Shown piece by piece: positions 1 through 6,337 of a DNA stretch of 8,794 nt. Within the stretch, counting starts at the first letter, position 1. Each line of letters begins with the position of its first letter. Position numbers and translations under genes: made by a program. The DNA lies in the NCBI GenBank assembly GCA_030646595.1, contig JAUSKS010000186.1, positions 1 to 8,794 of the forward strand. The letters run 5' to 3'. The stretch comes from Gallionellaceae bacterium (GTDB lineage Bacteria > Pseudomonadota > Gammaproteobacteria > Burkholderiales > Gallionellaceae). The notes beneath the pieces were generated by a model. The model was not told where the DNA came from. It did no database searches and saw only the letters and a program-made list of their open reading frames with translations.

Positions 1-1196
1 GTACGGCGATGTCCACGAATTTCTGATTCATCGCGTACACCGCCCAATGACATGCGCATGAATTTGCGATTGGTAGCACGAGCAATAGATTGGCCCAGCG
101 AAGTTTTACCCACGCCCGGTGGCCCCACCAGACAAAGAATAGGCGCTTTCATTTTATCTACACGTTGTTGTACCGCCAGATATTCAACAATGCGCTCTTT
201 TACTTTTTCCAAGCCATAATGATCAGCCTCCAGCACTCCTTCTGCATGTTTCAGATCTGAATTTATTTTGGTTTTCTTTTTCCAGGGCAGGCCCACCAAC
301 ACGTCAATATAATTGCGCACCACGGTAGCTTCCGCAGACATGGGTGACATCAGGCGCAGCTTTTTCATTTCCGCTTCTGCCTTGGCGCGCGCTTCTTTAG
401 GCATGTGTGCAGCCTTGATTTTCTTATCCAGTTCGTCAACGTCGGCACCTTCCTCGCCTTCGCCCAATTCCTTCTGGATCGCCTTGACCTGTTCATTCAG
501 ATAGTATTCGCGTTGACTTTTTTCCATCTGCCGTTTGACGCGACCACGGATACGTTTCTCCACTTGCAGAATATCCAGTTCAGCTTCCAGCAGGCTGAGT
601 AAATGCTCAAGGCGTTTGCGCACATCGAAAATTTCCAGCACTTCCTGCTTTTGTTCCAGCTTAAGTGGTAAATGCGCCGCTATGGTATCTGCCAGCCGCC
701 CCGCATGATCTATGCCCGCCAGCGAAGTAAGGATTTCTGGCGGAATTTTTTTATTGAGTTTGACGTATTGATCAAATTGATTAATCAGCGCACGACGCAT
801 GGCCTCTGCTTCGTGACCAAAATTACTATCCAGCGGAACTGGTTCAATCTCGGCATCGAAATGTGTTTTCTGATCGACTACCCGCAACACTTTGGCACGT
901 TGAGTGCCCTCTACTAATACCTTGACCGTGCCATCAGGCAACTTAAGCATCTGCAAAATATTGGCAATGCTGCCTATGCGATAAAGATCATCGGTAGCAG
1001 GCTCGTCATTGGCGGCAGATTTTTGTGCCACCAACACTATGCTCTGGCCTGCCTCCACCGCAGCTTCCAAAGCTTTAATTGATTTTGCGCGCCCCACAAA
1101 CAGAGGAATGACCATGTGCGGGAACACCACTACATCCCGTAATGGCAAGAGCGCAAATAAATTGGGTGGCGGTATATTAATATCGTGTTCTAGCAT
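1..1196 (-). CDS. lon: ATP-dependent protease Lon, N-terminal part (cut by window edge)
   Basis: Lon is a cytosolic homo-hexameric AAA+ serine protease that degrades misfolded and selected regulatory proteins. Reading the complement from ATG at 1196 gives 398 uninterrupted codons that run off the left edge, so most of the AAA+ module and the Ser-Lys protease domain are outside. The N-terminal substrate-binding domain begins around residue 10 (LFALLPLRDVVVFPHMVIPL). A long charged helical region follows (about 190-260, with REYYLNEQVKAIQKELGEGE), and the Walker A motif GPPGVGKT is at residues 358-365, within two residues of its place in E. coli Lon. That agreement argues against any frameshift. 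No strong Shine-Dalgarno precedes the ATG, but no other start fits. lon is last in the tig-clpP-clpX-lon cluster and probably has its own heat-shock promoter in the 119-nt gap after clpX. Identity is certain; completeness cannot be judged. Confidence 0.97.
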   Translation of the reverse strand, partial: MLEHDINIPPPNLFALLPLRDVVVFPHMVIPLFVGRAKSIKALEAAVEAGQSIVLVAQKSAANDEPATDDLYRIGSIANILQMLKLPDGTVKVLVEGTQRAKVLRVVDQKTHFDAEIEPVPLDSNFGHEAEAMRRALINQFDQYVKLNKKIPPEILTSLAGIDHAGRLADTIAAHLPLKLEQKQEVLEIFDVRKRLEHLLSLLEAELDILQVEKRIRGRVKRQMEKSQREYYLNEQVKAIQKELGEGEEGADVDELDKKIKAAHMPKEARAKAEAEMKKLRLMSPMSAEATVVRNYIDVLVGLPWKKKTKINSDLKHAEGVLEADHYGLEKVKERIVEYLAVQQRVDKMKAPILCLVGPPGVGKTSLGQSIARATNRKFMRMSLGGVRDESEIRGHRR

Positions 1197-1228
1197 GGCG
1201 AAGTTACTGGTAAGTTAACGTAACAAGT

Positions 1229-1256
1229 AGATGAGGGCACAGTGCCATAATTCAAG
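1229..1256 (-). promoter_or_regulatory. Candidate sigma-32 (heat-shock) promoter of lon
   Basis: On the minus strand CTTGAAT (1256-1250) is followed by a 13-nt spacer and CCTCATCT (1236-1229). The known sigma-32 consensus is CTTGAAA, 13-14 nt, CCCCATNT, so the -35 differs at one base and the -10 at one defined base, with correct spacing. Transcription would begin near 1222, giving a leader of about 26 nt before the lon ATG at 1196. lon is a classic RpoH regulon member, so position and sequence agree. The spacer contains the small dyad GGCAC-A-GTGCC (1236-1246). The call is inferred from sequence only. Confidence 0.7.
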
Positions 1257-1296
1257 TCCTGGCATATCAAGTCTGGGCATATCAAGTCTGGGCATA
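1252..1296. repeat. 15-bp tandem repeat, three units, in the clpX-lon gap
   Basis: Three head-to-tail 15-bp units occupy 1252-1266, 1267-1281 and 1282-1296. Read on the minus strand, the two units nearer clpX are identical (TATGCCCAGACTTGA); the unit nearest lon reads TATGCCAGGACTTGA, with two adjacent bases swapped. A fourth unit is only hinted at by TCA at 1297-1299. Every unit carries CTTGA, and in the lon-proximal unit this forms most of the candidate sigma-32 -35 element. The array is non-coding, lying just after the clpX stop. It could be replication slippage or a repeated protein-binding site. Confidence 0.9.
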
Positions 1297-1315
1297 TCAT
1301 CTTGATCAGGTAGAG

Positions 1316-2569
1316 CTAAGCAGCCTTATGCGCTTCCGCATAAAGCACCATGGGTTTAATTTCTCCGCTGGAATTAACATCCAGCACCACCTTGTTTACA
1401 TTTTCCATGGAAGGTAAATCAAACATGGTATCGAGCAAAGATTGCTCCAGGATGGAACGCAAACCGCGTGCGCCAGCTTTACGGGCCAATGCTTTCCGGG
1501 CAATAGCTTGTAATACCCCGCTACGAAATTCCAGGTCCACACCTTCCATCGAAAATAGTTTCTGATATTGTTTGGTCAACGCATTTTTAGGTTCAGTCAA
1601 TATCTGCACCAATGCTGCTTCATCCAGCTCCTCCAAGGTAGCAACAACTGGCAAGCGACCCACAAACTCGGGGATCAAGCCAAATTTTATTAAATCTTCC
1701 GGCTCTACTTCACGCAACAGCGCGCTCACTCCCTTTTTGTCATTACGCTGGGCCAAATCTGCGCCGAAACCAATGCCAGTTTTTTCAGAACGGTTACGTA
1801 TGACCTTCTCCAAACCATCAAACGCCCCGCCGCAGATAAATAAAATGTTGGTGGTATCCACCTGCAAATATTCGGTATTCGGATGCTTGCGCCCACCTTG
1901 CGGAGGAATGGATGCCTTGGTACCCTCAATCAATTTGAGTAATGCTTGCTGCACCCCTTCACCAGAAACATCGCGGGTAATGGAAGGGTTGTCCGACTTG
2001 CGCGAAATCTTGTCGATTTCGTCTATGTAAACAATGCCGCGTTGCGCGCGCTCCACTTCGTAGTCGCTGGCCTGCAATAATTTCTGGATGATATTTTCGA
2101 CATCTTCGCCGACATAGCCCGCTTCCGTCAGCGTGGTTGCATCGGCCATCACGAACGGCACATCCAGCAAACGCGCCAGGGTTTGCGCCAGCAAGGTTTT
2201 GCCCGAACCGGTCGGACCGACCAGCAGAATATTGCTTTTGGACAGTTCGACTCCATCCTTGTCATTGCTTTTCAGTCGCTTGTAGTGGTTATATACCGCC
2301 ACCGACAGGATTTTTTTGGCCTGCTCCTGGCCAATGACATATTCATTCAGGCGTGTACGAATTTCATGCGGCACGGGTAACTCGCCCTTGTCTACCCTGC
2401 CTGCTTTGCCGCTCTGCACTTCCTCACGAATAATGTCATTGCACAGGTCTATGCACTCGTCACACACGAACACAGACGGGCCGGCAATCAGTTTGCGCAC
2501 TTCATGCTGGCTCTTGCCGCAAAATGAGCAATACAATAATTTATCGCCTTTTCCTTTATCTAGTGCCAT
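1316..2569 (-). CDS. clpX: ClpX, ATPase and substrate-recognition subunit of ClpXP protease
   Basis: ClpX is a hexameric AAA+ unfoldase that recognises tagged substrates such as SsrA-marked proteins and threads them into ClpP. The 417-residue product has full family length. It has an N-terminal C4 zinc-binding domain (C14, C17, C36, C39) and Walker A GPTGSGKT at 118-125. The pore-loop motif GYVGEDV lies at 151-157, Walker B ends in D183-E184, an RKH loop occurs in [10 protein letters not shown], an IGF loop for ClpP docking appears as IGFGAD, and sensor-2 is GARGLRS. The ATG at 2569 has a strong Shine-Dalgarno (GAGGA, complement of 2576-2580) six bases upstream. clpP lies 43 nt upstream in the same direction, so the two are probably cotranscribed. 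Nothing is missing or unusual. Confidence 0.98.
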   Translation of the reverse strand: MALDKGKGDKLLYCSFCGKSQHEVRKLIAGPSVFVCDECIDLCNDIIREEVQSGKAGRVDKGELPVPHEIRTRLNEYVIGQEQAKKILSVAVYNHYKRLKSNDKDGVELSKSNILLVGPTGSGKTLLAQTLARLLDVPFVMADATTLTEAGYVGEDVENIIQKLLQASDYEVERAQRGIVYIDEIDKISRKSDNPSITRDVSGEGVQQALLKLIEGTKASIPPQGGRKHPNTEYLQVDTTNILFICGGAFDGLEKVIRNRSEKTGIGFGADLAQRNDKKGVSALLREVEPEDLIKFGLIPEFVGRLPVVATLEELDEAALVQILTEPKNALTKQYQKLFSMEGVDLEFRSGVLQAIARKALARKAGARGLRSILEQSLLDTMFDLPSMENVNKVVLDVNSSGEIKPMVLYAEAHKAA

Positions 2570-2612
2570 TTGTTATCCTCACTTTAATTACCAGCGCTTT
2601 ATAGTCCTTGCT

Positions 2613-3257
2613 TTAACCACGCTTGTCCAGCACCTTATCTACCAAGCCATATTCTACCGCTTCAGCTGCATTCAGGAATTTGTCACGTTCGCTGTCGCGG
2701 GCAATTTCCTCTACGCTGCGGCCAGTATGCTGCGCCATCAGGATATAGAGACGTTCACGCAGACTGAGAATATATTTGGCATGAATTTCAATATCCGTTG
2801 CCTGCCCCTGAAACCCGCCCAGCGGCTGATGAATCATCACCGTGGAATTGGGCAATACAAAGCGTTTATCCTTGGCCCCCGCCTGCAGCAGGAATGCACC
2901 CATGGAAGCGGCGATACCAATACACAAGGTGGAAACCTGTGGCTTGATAAATTGCATGGTGTCATAAATGGCCATGCCTGCCGAAATGGAACCGCCTGGT
3001 GAATTGATGTATAGATGAATTTCCTTATCCGGATTTTCCGATTCAAGAAACAATAATTGCGCCACCACCAAGTTGGCAACCGCATCATTAATCGGCCCCA
3101 CCAGAAAAATTACGCGTTCCTTGAGTAAGCGGGAATAAATATCATAAGCGCGCTCACCACGTCCGCTGGTTTCAATGACCATCGGCACCAAGCCCAAATT
3201 TTGAGGCTCACCATGGTGTTGCGGTAAAGTATTTTGCGCTGCTTCGCTAACCATCAT
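2613..3257 (-). CDS. clpP: ClpP, proteolytic subunit of ClpXP protease
   Basis: ClpP is the cytosolic barrel-shaped serine peptidase that degrades proteins unfolded by ClpX or ClpA. The 214-residue product carries the complete catalytic triad S118 (in GIAASMGAF), H143 (VMIHQP) and D192 (RDSERDKF), each exactly seven residues beyond its E. coli counterpart. That shift reflects a longer propeptide: by alignment with the mature E. coli N-terminus (ALVPMVIE), self-cleavage is expected near residue 21, before GLVPMVIE. Two adjacent ATGs (3257 and 3254) are possible starts. The first overlaps the tig stop codon as TAATG and has GGAG eight bases upstream inside the end of tig, so translation is probably coupled to tig. 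clpX follows 43 nt later, giving the standard clpP-clpX arrangement. Confidence 0.98.
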   Translation of the reverse strand: MMVSEAAQNTLPQHHGEPQNLGLVPMVIETSGRGERAYDIYSRLLKERVIFLVGPINDAVANLVVAQLLFLESENPDKEIHLYINSPGGSISAGMAIYDTMQFIKPQVSTLCIGIAASMGAFLLQAGAKDKRFVLPNSTVMIHQPLGGFQGQATDIEIHAKYILSLRERLYILMAQHTGRSVEEIARDSERDKFLNAAEAVEYGLVDKVLDKRG

Positions 3258-4561
3258 TATTCTTTCTCCATCAGATCATTAAATGCTATTGCCTGGTCAC
3301 TCACCCGTGCCTGACTCATTACCCAGGCTACTACATTATCTTCCAGCACCAAATCTTCCACTTTGCGCAAACGTGAGGGGTCGCCGTAATGCCACTTTAC
3401 CACCTCCTCTGGATGATCAAAACTTTGCGCATATTCCTGCACCAGGGTTTTTATTTGCTCAGGCCTGGCCTGTAGCTGATGTTGCTTGACCAGTTCCGCC
3501 AGAATCAATCCCAGTTTGACCCGTTGTTGCGCACGCTCGGTGAACATATCCGGCGGCAAGGACATGCCCTCAGGTATTTTCGCCCCGCGCTGTTCCATAT
3601 CACGCAGCATCTGTTGCATCAAAGTACGTGCTTCGAAATTTACCAGTGCTTTGGGTGCTTCCAGTGTACTGATTTTCAGCAATGCCTGCATGGCGCTGTC
3701 CTTATTGCGCACCTTGAGGCGACGGTCAATCTCGCGTGCCAGATTAGCGCGAATTTCCGCCTTGAGCCGGTTTACATCGCCATCCTTGACGCCCATGGAT
3801 TTCGCGAATTCAGTATCCAATTCTGGTAGACGGGGCGTTTCAATTTTATGCAGGGTGATGGTGAAAGTAACCTGCTTGCTGGCCATATTACTGTCGTGAT
3901 AGTCCGCTGGGAAAGTCAAGTCAAAAGATTTGGTTTCCCCTGCTCGCAGGCCTATTATGGCATTTTCAAAGTCCGGCAACATCCGGCCTGCACCCAGCAA
4001 GACTTTAAAATTGGTGGCCTCACCCCCTTCGAATACCACCCCATTCAGCTTGCCGCTGAAATCAATATAGACCTGATCGTCCTTTTGCGCTGCCTGCTGG
4101 CTGATTTCAAATACGGCTCGCTGCTTACGCAGAGTGGCTATGGTATTGTTGACATCGGTGTCATTCAAGGCATAACTCGCGCGCACTACCGTTTGCGCTG
4201 CAATATCACCCAACACGACTTCAGGATAGACTTCAAAAGTTGCGCTGTATTCAATCTGTTCAGCAGCAGGATCGTCTTTCTTGATTTCAAATTCCGGATT
4301 CCCCGCCACCTTCAAACTATGTGCCTTGGCTGCCTCGGCAAAAGCACGGTACAAGGTTTCATCCAGCGCCTCTTGCTGCACTTGCATGCCATATTGTTGC
4401 TCCAAAATCTTAAACGGCACCTTGCCCGGCCTGAAGCCATGTATTTTGGCCGTGCGTCCCAGGCGTTTCAGACGCGCCTCGACTTCACCGCGCAATTGTT
4501 GCCTGGAAATAGATGCATTCAGACGGCGCTCCAGCGCACCCAGTGTTTCTACATTAACCAT
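3257..4561 (-). CDS. tig: Trigger factor, ribosome-associated chaperone and prolyl isomerase
   Basis: Trigger factor binds the ribosomal exit tunnel through protein L23 and shields nascent chains. The 434-residue length is typical. The N-terminal domain holds the ribosome-docking signature GFRPGKVP at residues 42-49. An FKBP-like PPIase domain lies in the middle third (around [22 protein letters not shown] and [16 protein letters not shown]), and the C-terminal part is the helical chaperone arm. The ATG at 4561 has AAGGA (complement of 4568-4572) six bases upstream. The stop codon overlaps the clpP start by one base. It is the first gene of the minus-strand cluster, so its promoter should lie in 4562-4680. 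No heat-shock consensus is obvious there; the best -10-like hexamer is TACAAT (complement of 4597-4602), without a convincing -35. Confidence 0.97.
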   Translation of the reverse strand: MVNVETLGALERRLNASISRQQLRGEVEARLKRLGRTAKIHGFRPGKVPFKILEQQYGMQVQQEALDETLYRAFAEAAKAHSLKVAGNPEFEIKKDDPAAEQIEYSATFEVYPEVVLGDIAAQTVVRASYALNDTDVNNTIATLRKQRAVFEISQQAAQKDDQVYIDFSGKLNGVVFEGGEATNFKVLLGAGRMLPDFENAIIGLRAGETKSFDLTFPADYHDSNMASKQVTFTITLHKIETPRLPELDTEFAKSMGVKDGDVNRLKAEIRANLAREIDRRLKVRNKDSAMQALLKISTLEAPKALVNFEARTLMQQMLRDMEQRGAKIPEGMSLPPDMFTERAQQRVKLGLILAELVKQHQLQARPEQIKTLVQEYAQSFDHPEEVVKWHYGDPSRLRKVEDLVLEDNVVAWVMSQARVSDQAIAFNDLMEKE

Positions 4562-4852
4562 ACCGCTTCCTTGACGTTAACTAACGAATTACTTAGATTG
4601 TAAATGATGAACTACAGAAGAATTGACCAAAATCAGGCACAGAATAACATATCAGGCCTCTGGTAAGAACTCTGTCATGGGCAGGAGCATGCTTTATAGG
4701 TCTTGCATTTGAAAACTATATGCCAATAAAGATGGTATGTGCCGTAGATTCCGGTATTATAGCTGGCAGGTATCGGCGCTCCGCAGCCATTAAAAAGCAA
4801 CACTTGTACAATCGCACTTACCCATAATATTTTGTTACTAGAAGGGGGTTTT
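4562..4852. other. Intergenic region between tig and the small acidic protein gene
   Basis: This 291-bp stretch separates divergent genes and must hold the tig promoter (minus) and the promoter of the small plus-strand gene. I see no tRNA, no strong hairpin terminator and no convincing coding region. A 7-bp direct repeat ATCAGGC occurs at 4632-4638 and 4651-4657, which may be chance. A 63-codon minus-strand frame at 4675-4866 is discussed under rejected items. For tig, a TACAAT hexamer (complement 4597-4602) is a weak -10 candidate. Confidence 0.6.
4804..4830 (+). promoter_or_regulatory. Candidate sigma-70-type promoter of the small acidic protein gene
   Basis: TTGTAC at 4804-4809 and TAATAT at 4825-4830 resemble -35 and -10 elements. 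The -10 is good, but the 15-nt spacer is shorter than the preferred 16-18, so the -35 assignment is weak. Transcription would start near 4837, leaving a short leader that contains the AAGGGGG ribosome binding site at 4842-4848. Confidence 0.4.
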
Positions 4853-5149
4853 ATGAATACCGGCAAGTCCTCAGAACATGAGCCTCTCTCTACTGAAGAA
4901 AATGATCAAACGCGCTTGCTCGAGCGTCCTGATGGTTTTTATTGGCTGGATAAACTCACAGAAAAAATCTATGGCCCCTTCTCCACCCGCGCGCAGGCGA
5001 TGGAAGATATGCAGTATCAGGAAGACAGCAATTATGAGGTAGGTGAAACATTGGAAGAAGCCGAGGCAGAAATCGGTATGGCTGACTGGATTGATCCGGA
5101 TACCGGTCAACCTGCTGAAGGCTCAACACCTCACCTGAATGACAAATAA
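4853..5149 (+). CDS. Small acidic protein of unknown function, 98 residues
   Basis: I do not recognise a named family. The product is strongly acidic (about 24 Asp/Glu against 7 Lys/Arg), lacks cysteine, signal peptide and membrane segments, and is presumably cytosolic. A compact aromatic core spans about residues 27-53 (DGFYWLDKLTEKIYGPF, then a helix-like STRAQAMEDM). The tail from 76 to 89 reads MADWIDPDTGQPAE, a pattern I loosely associate with hypothetical proteins of betaproteobacteria. The ATG at 4853 is preferred over an upstream in-frame start at 4832 because AAGGGGG (4842-4848) lies four bases before it. It converges with the regulator gene downstream, only 7 nt separating the stop codons. 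That it is a real gene is supported by its strong ribosome binding site, its promoter-like sequence and its non-random composition. Confidence 0.8.
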   Translation: MNTGKSSEHEPLSTEENDQTRLLERPDGFYWLDKLTEKIYGPFSTRAQAMEDMQYQEDSNYEVGETLEEAEAEIGMADWIDPDTGQPAEGSTPHLNDK

Positions 5150-5156
5150 CAAAAAA

Positions 5157-5870
5157 TTAATGGCGTTCGGTTGCCATTCTCCTGACCTGCCGTTCTTCGC
5201 CGGATAAAATCAAGGCCAGCTTCAGTCTATCCATAATACCCATTTTGCGGAAAGCCTGAGTCAAATGAGCTTTTACAGTGCGCTCAGTAATGGTCAAGCT
5301 TTGTGCAATCCGTTTATTGCTGTCTCCTTTACCTACCCGCATGGCAATTTCATATTCACGGTGAGTAAGGTGTTCCAGTCGACTAAGGAGCGCGCGGTCA
5401 ATGTTATTTTTTTTGTGGGGTTGCCCTTCCAGTTGATCCAATAACCGATAAATCAGGGTACGCCGCATCCACAACTCGCCCTGTTGCACAGCCATCATGA
5501 TGGCTTTCAATGACTCCGGTTCGGTATCATTACGACAGCAGCCGCGCACTCCCGCTTTGAACATACCCCACTCCTCTTCTTCAGAAGCCGAGCCATTCCA
5601 CATAACAATTTTTTTGGTTGCCGGGCACACTTTTTTCAAACCAGCAATTGCATTGATTCTATCTAGCCCCAGCAAATCATAATCCAGCAACAGAACCTCA
5701 GGTTGTGCTCGTACTAGCTCATCCTTTAGAACATCCAGTTTATCGGTATGCAGCAGCCGCGCAAAACCGTTCAATTCTTCTTTCCAGCGCGCAAGCTTAG
5801 CAGGGGATGAACTGGCAAGAATAAAATTATGCATTCCAGCATTGCTGGAATGTTGCTGCCAAATTTCCAT
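5157..5870 (-). CDS. LuxR/NarL-type response regulator with atypical receiver domain
   Basis: A DNA-binding transcription regulator of 237 residues. The N-terminal half (about 14-130) has a receiver-like fold: FILASSSP opens it, LLLDYD (D63/D65) occupies the phospho-acceptor strand, and GVRGCCRND aligns with the usual G-x-x-G-Y-L-x-K segment. The normal acidic pair at the first strand, the Thr/Ser (N92 here) and the Lys (N114 here) are absent, so ordinary phosphorylation control is doubtful. The C-terminal LuxR helix-turn-helix is intact (about 168-222: LTHREYEIAMRVGKG, then SNKRIAQSLTITERTVKAHL). I chose ATG 5870 because AAGGAG (complement 5879-5884) sits eight bases upstream. A GTG at 5879 would leave no spacing, and ATG 5834, which gives a typical receiver N-terminus, lacks a good site. 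No kinase gene is adjacent, so its target and signal are unknown. Confidence 0.88.
   Translation of the reverse strand: MEIWQQHSSNAGMHNFILASSSPAKLARWKEELNGFARLLHTDKLDVLKDELVRAQPEVLLLDYDLLGLDRINAIAGLKKVCPATKKIVMWNGSASEEEEWGMFKAGVRGCCRNDTEPESLKAIMMAVQQGELWMRRTLIYRLLDQLEGQPHKKNNIDRALLSRLEHLTHREYEIAMRVGKGDSNKRIAQSLTITERTVKAHLTQAFRKMGIMDRLKLALILSGEERQVRRMATERH
5832..5852. repeat. Perfect palindrome with 9-bp arms inside the 5' end of the regulator gene
   Basis: CATTCCAGC (5832-5840) and GCTGGAATG (5844-5852) are exact reverse complements separated by three bases. The dyad lies 7 to 13 codons after the chosen start and includes the alternative ATG at 5834. It could be an operator for autoregulation, an mRNA hairpin affecting early translation, or chance. 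Length and perfection make chance less likely, but coding sequence can produce such dyads. Confidence 0.75.
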
Positions 5871-5881
5871 AGTCGCCACTC

Positions 5882-5909
5882 CTTGGCCATAGTGTTACAG
5901 TTAGCCAAG
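5882..5909 (-). promoter_or_regulatory. Leader dyad overlapping the regulator's ribosome binding site
   Basis: CTTGGC (5882-5887) and GCCAAG (5904-5909) are exact reverse complements with a 16-base loop. In the minus-strand mRNA the 3' arm GCCAAG overlaps the AAGGAG Shine-Dalgarno, so pairing would partly hide it. Six base pairs with a long loop is marginally stable, so it may equally be a protein-binding dyad or coincidence. A TAATAC hexamer just upstream (complement 5913-5918) is the best -10 candidate for the regulator, but no good -35 is visible. Confidence 0.35.
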
Positions 5910-5934
5910 TATGTATTAATGACGAGCTAATCTC

Positions 5935-5966
5935 TGTGCGACAGCGCACATTTTTATTCTGTGCGC
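5935..5966. terminator. Three-armed repeat forming alternative hairpins; possible terminator
   Basis: TGTGCG (5935-5940) can pair with CGCACA (5945-5950) around a 4-nt loop, and on the plus strand this stem is followed directly by TTTTTATT, an intrinsic-terminator layout. The middle arm, extended to GCGCACA (5944-5950), can instead pair with TGTGCGC (5960-5966) around a 9-nt loop. The two stems exclude each other. No plus-strand gene is close upstream to need a terminator. On the minus strand the structures sit at the end of the VanZ-like gene (its stop codon is in the loop), but no T-tract follows there. It may insulate the region or terminate inefficiently. Confidence 0.45.
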
Positions 5967-6322
5967 CGCCGGGTATATTCCAGCAACGAGACTATGGTCA
6001 CAGCAGCAATCATGTCCGTCGTAAAATCTGCCACACTGGCAGACCGCCCAGGCAGAAAATATTGATGCACCTCATCTGCCGTACCAATGATAGCCACCAG
6101 TGCAAGAACAATAAATGGACGGCCACGTAAAAAAGCCAGCCATAACAGCACAGCAATTAAGCCAAAAGTGGCGGAATGAGCAATCTTGTCTATCGGCTCA
6201 GGAAAAAATCCTACTGCCACTGGCTGTGCACCCAACCAGAAAATGCCAATAAGTATACATACTATACTTGCAAAACAAACAAACCGAAAAAGCCGGTTAT
6301 AGCGCATCAAGATAGTCATCAT
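5954..6322 (-). CDS. VanZ-like small integral membrane protein
   Basis: The 122-residue product matches the VanZ-like family of inner-membrane proteins, named after a teicoplanin-resistance accessory gene but usually of unknown function in Proteobacteria. Hydrophobic segments lie at about 12-31, 50-65, 69-82 and 103-116. The family's polar signature is complete: DKIAH at 45-49, DEVHQ at 83-87, PGR at 91-93, and D99 and D103 in SVADFTTD. The C-terminus is basic (RRR), consistent with a cytosolic end. Starts at 6322, 6319 and 6307 are all possible; none has a strong ribosome binding site, and 6322 is kept as the longest. It begins 15 nt after the galE stop on the same strand, so it is probably cotranscribed and translated after galE. 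This hints at a cell-envelope or polysaccharide role but does not prove it. Glycopeptide resistance should not be inferred. Confidence 0.85.
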   Translation of the reverse strand: MMTILMRYNRLFRFVCFASIVCILIGIFWLGAQPVAVGFFPEPIDKIAHSATFGLIAVLLWLAFLRGRPFIVLALVAIIGTADEVHQYFLPGRSASVADFTTDMIAAVTIVSLLEYTRRRTE

Positions 6323-6337
6323 AAAATGTAAAGCACT

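Noticed and set aside
1572..2030. Long plus-strand open frame (152 codons) opposite clpX
   Set aside because: It lies entirely antisense to a fully conserved clpX and has low-complexity Ser-rich composition typical of a shadow frame.
2316..3002. Plus-strand 228-codon frame spanning the clpX start, the clpP-clpX gap and most of clpP
   Set aside because: It is a shadow of two well-conserved genes on the other strand, with no family resemblance.
3848..4603. Plus-strand open frame of 251 codons opposite tig
   Set aside because: It is antisense to intact trigger factor, shows no recognisable domain and has no good ribosome binding site; its length reflects the codon bias of tig.
4632..4657. ATCAGGC direct repeat 19 bp apart as an operator
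   Set aside because: Seven-base repeats at this distance occur readily by chance and no other signal supports it.
4675..4866. Minus-strand 63-codon frame with a lipobox-like LLFNGC and a GTYHLYWHIVFKCK segment loosely like the start of IS200-type transposases
   Set aside because: It has no visible ribosome binding site and overlaps the promoter, ribosome binding site and start of the plus-strand gene. The resemblance rests on a few residues, with no catalytic Tyr/His region and no element ends.
5871..5879. GTG at 5879 as start of the response regulator
   Set aside because: It overlaps the AAGGAG site, leaving no spacing; ATG 5870 has ideal spacing in the same frame.
5954..6322. VanZ-like gene as a glycopeptide-resistance determinant
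   Set aside because: No vanA/H/X-type genes are present, and chromosomal VanZ-like proteins are widespread in Gram-negative bacteria, which are intrinsically protected by their outer membrane.
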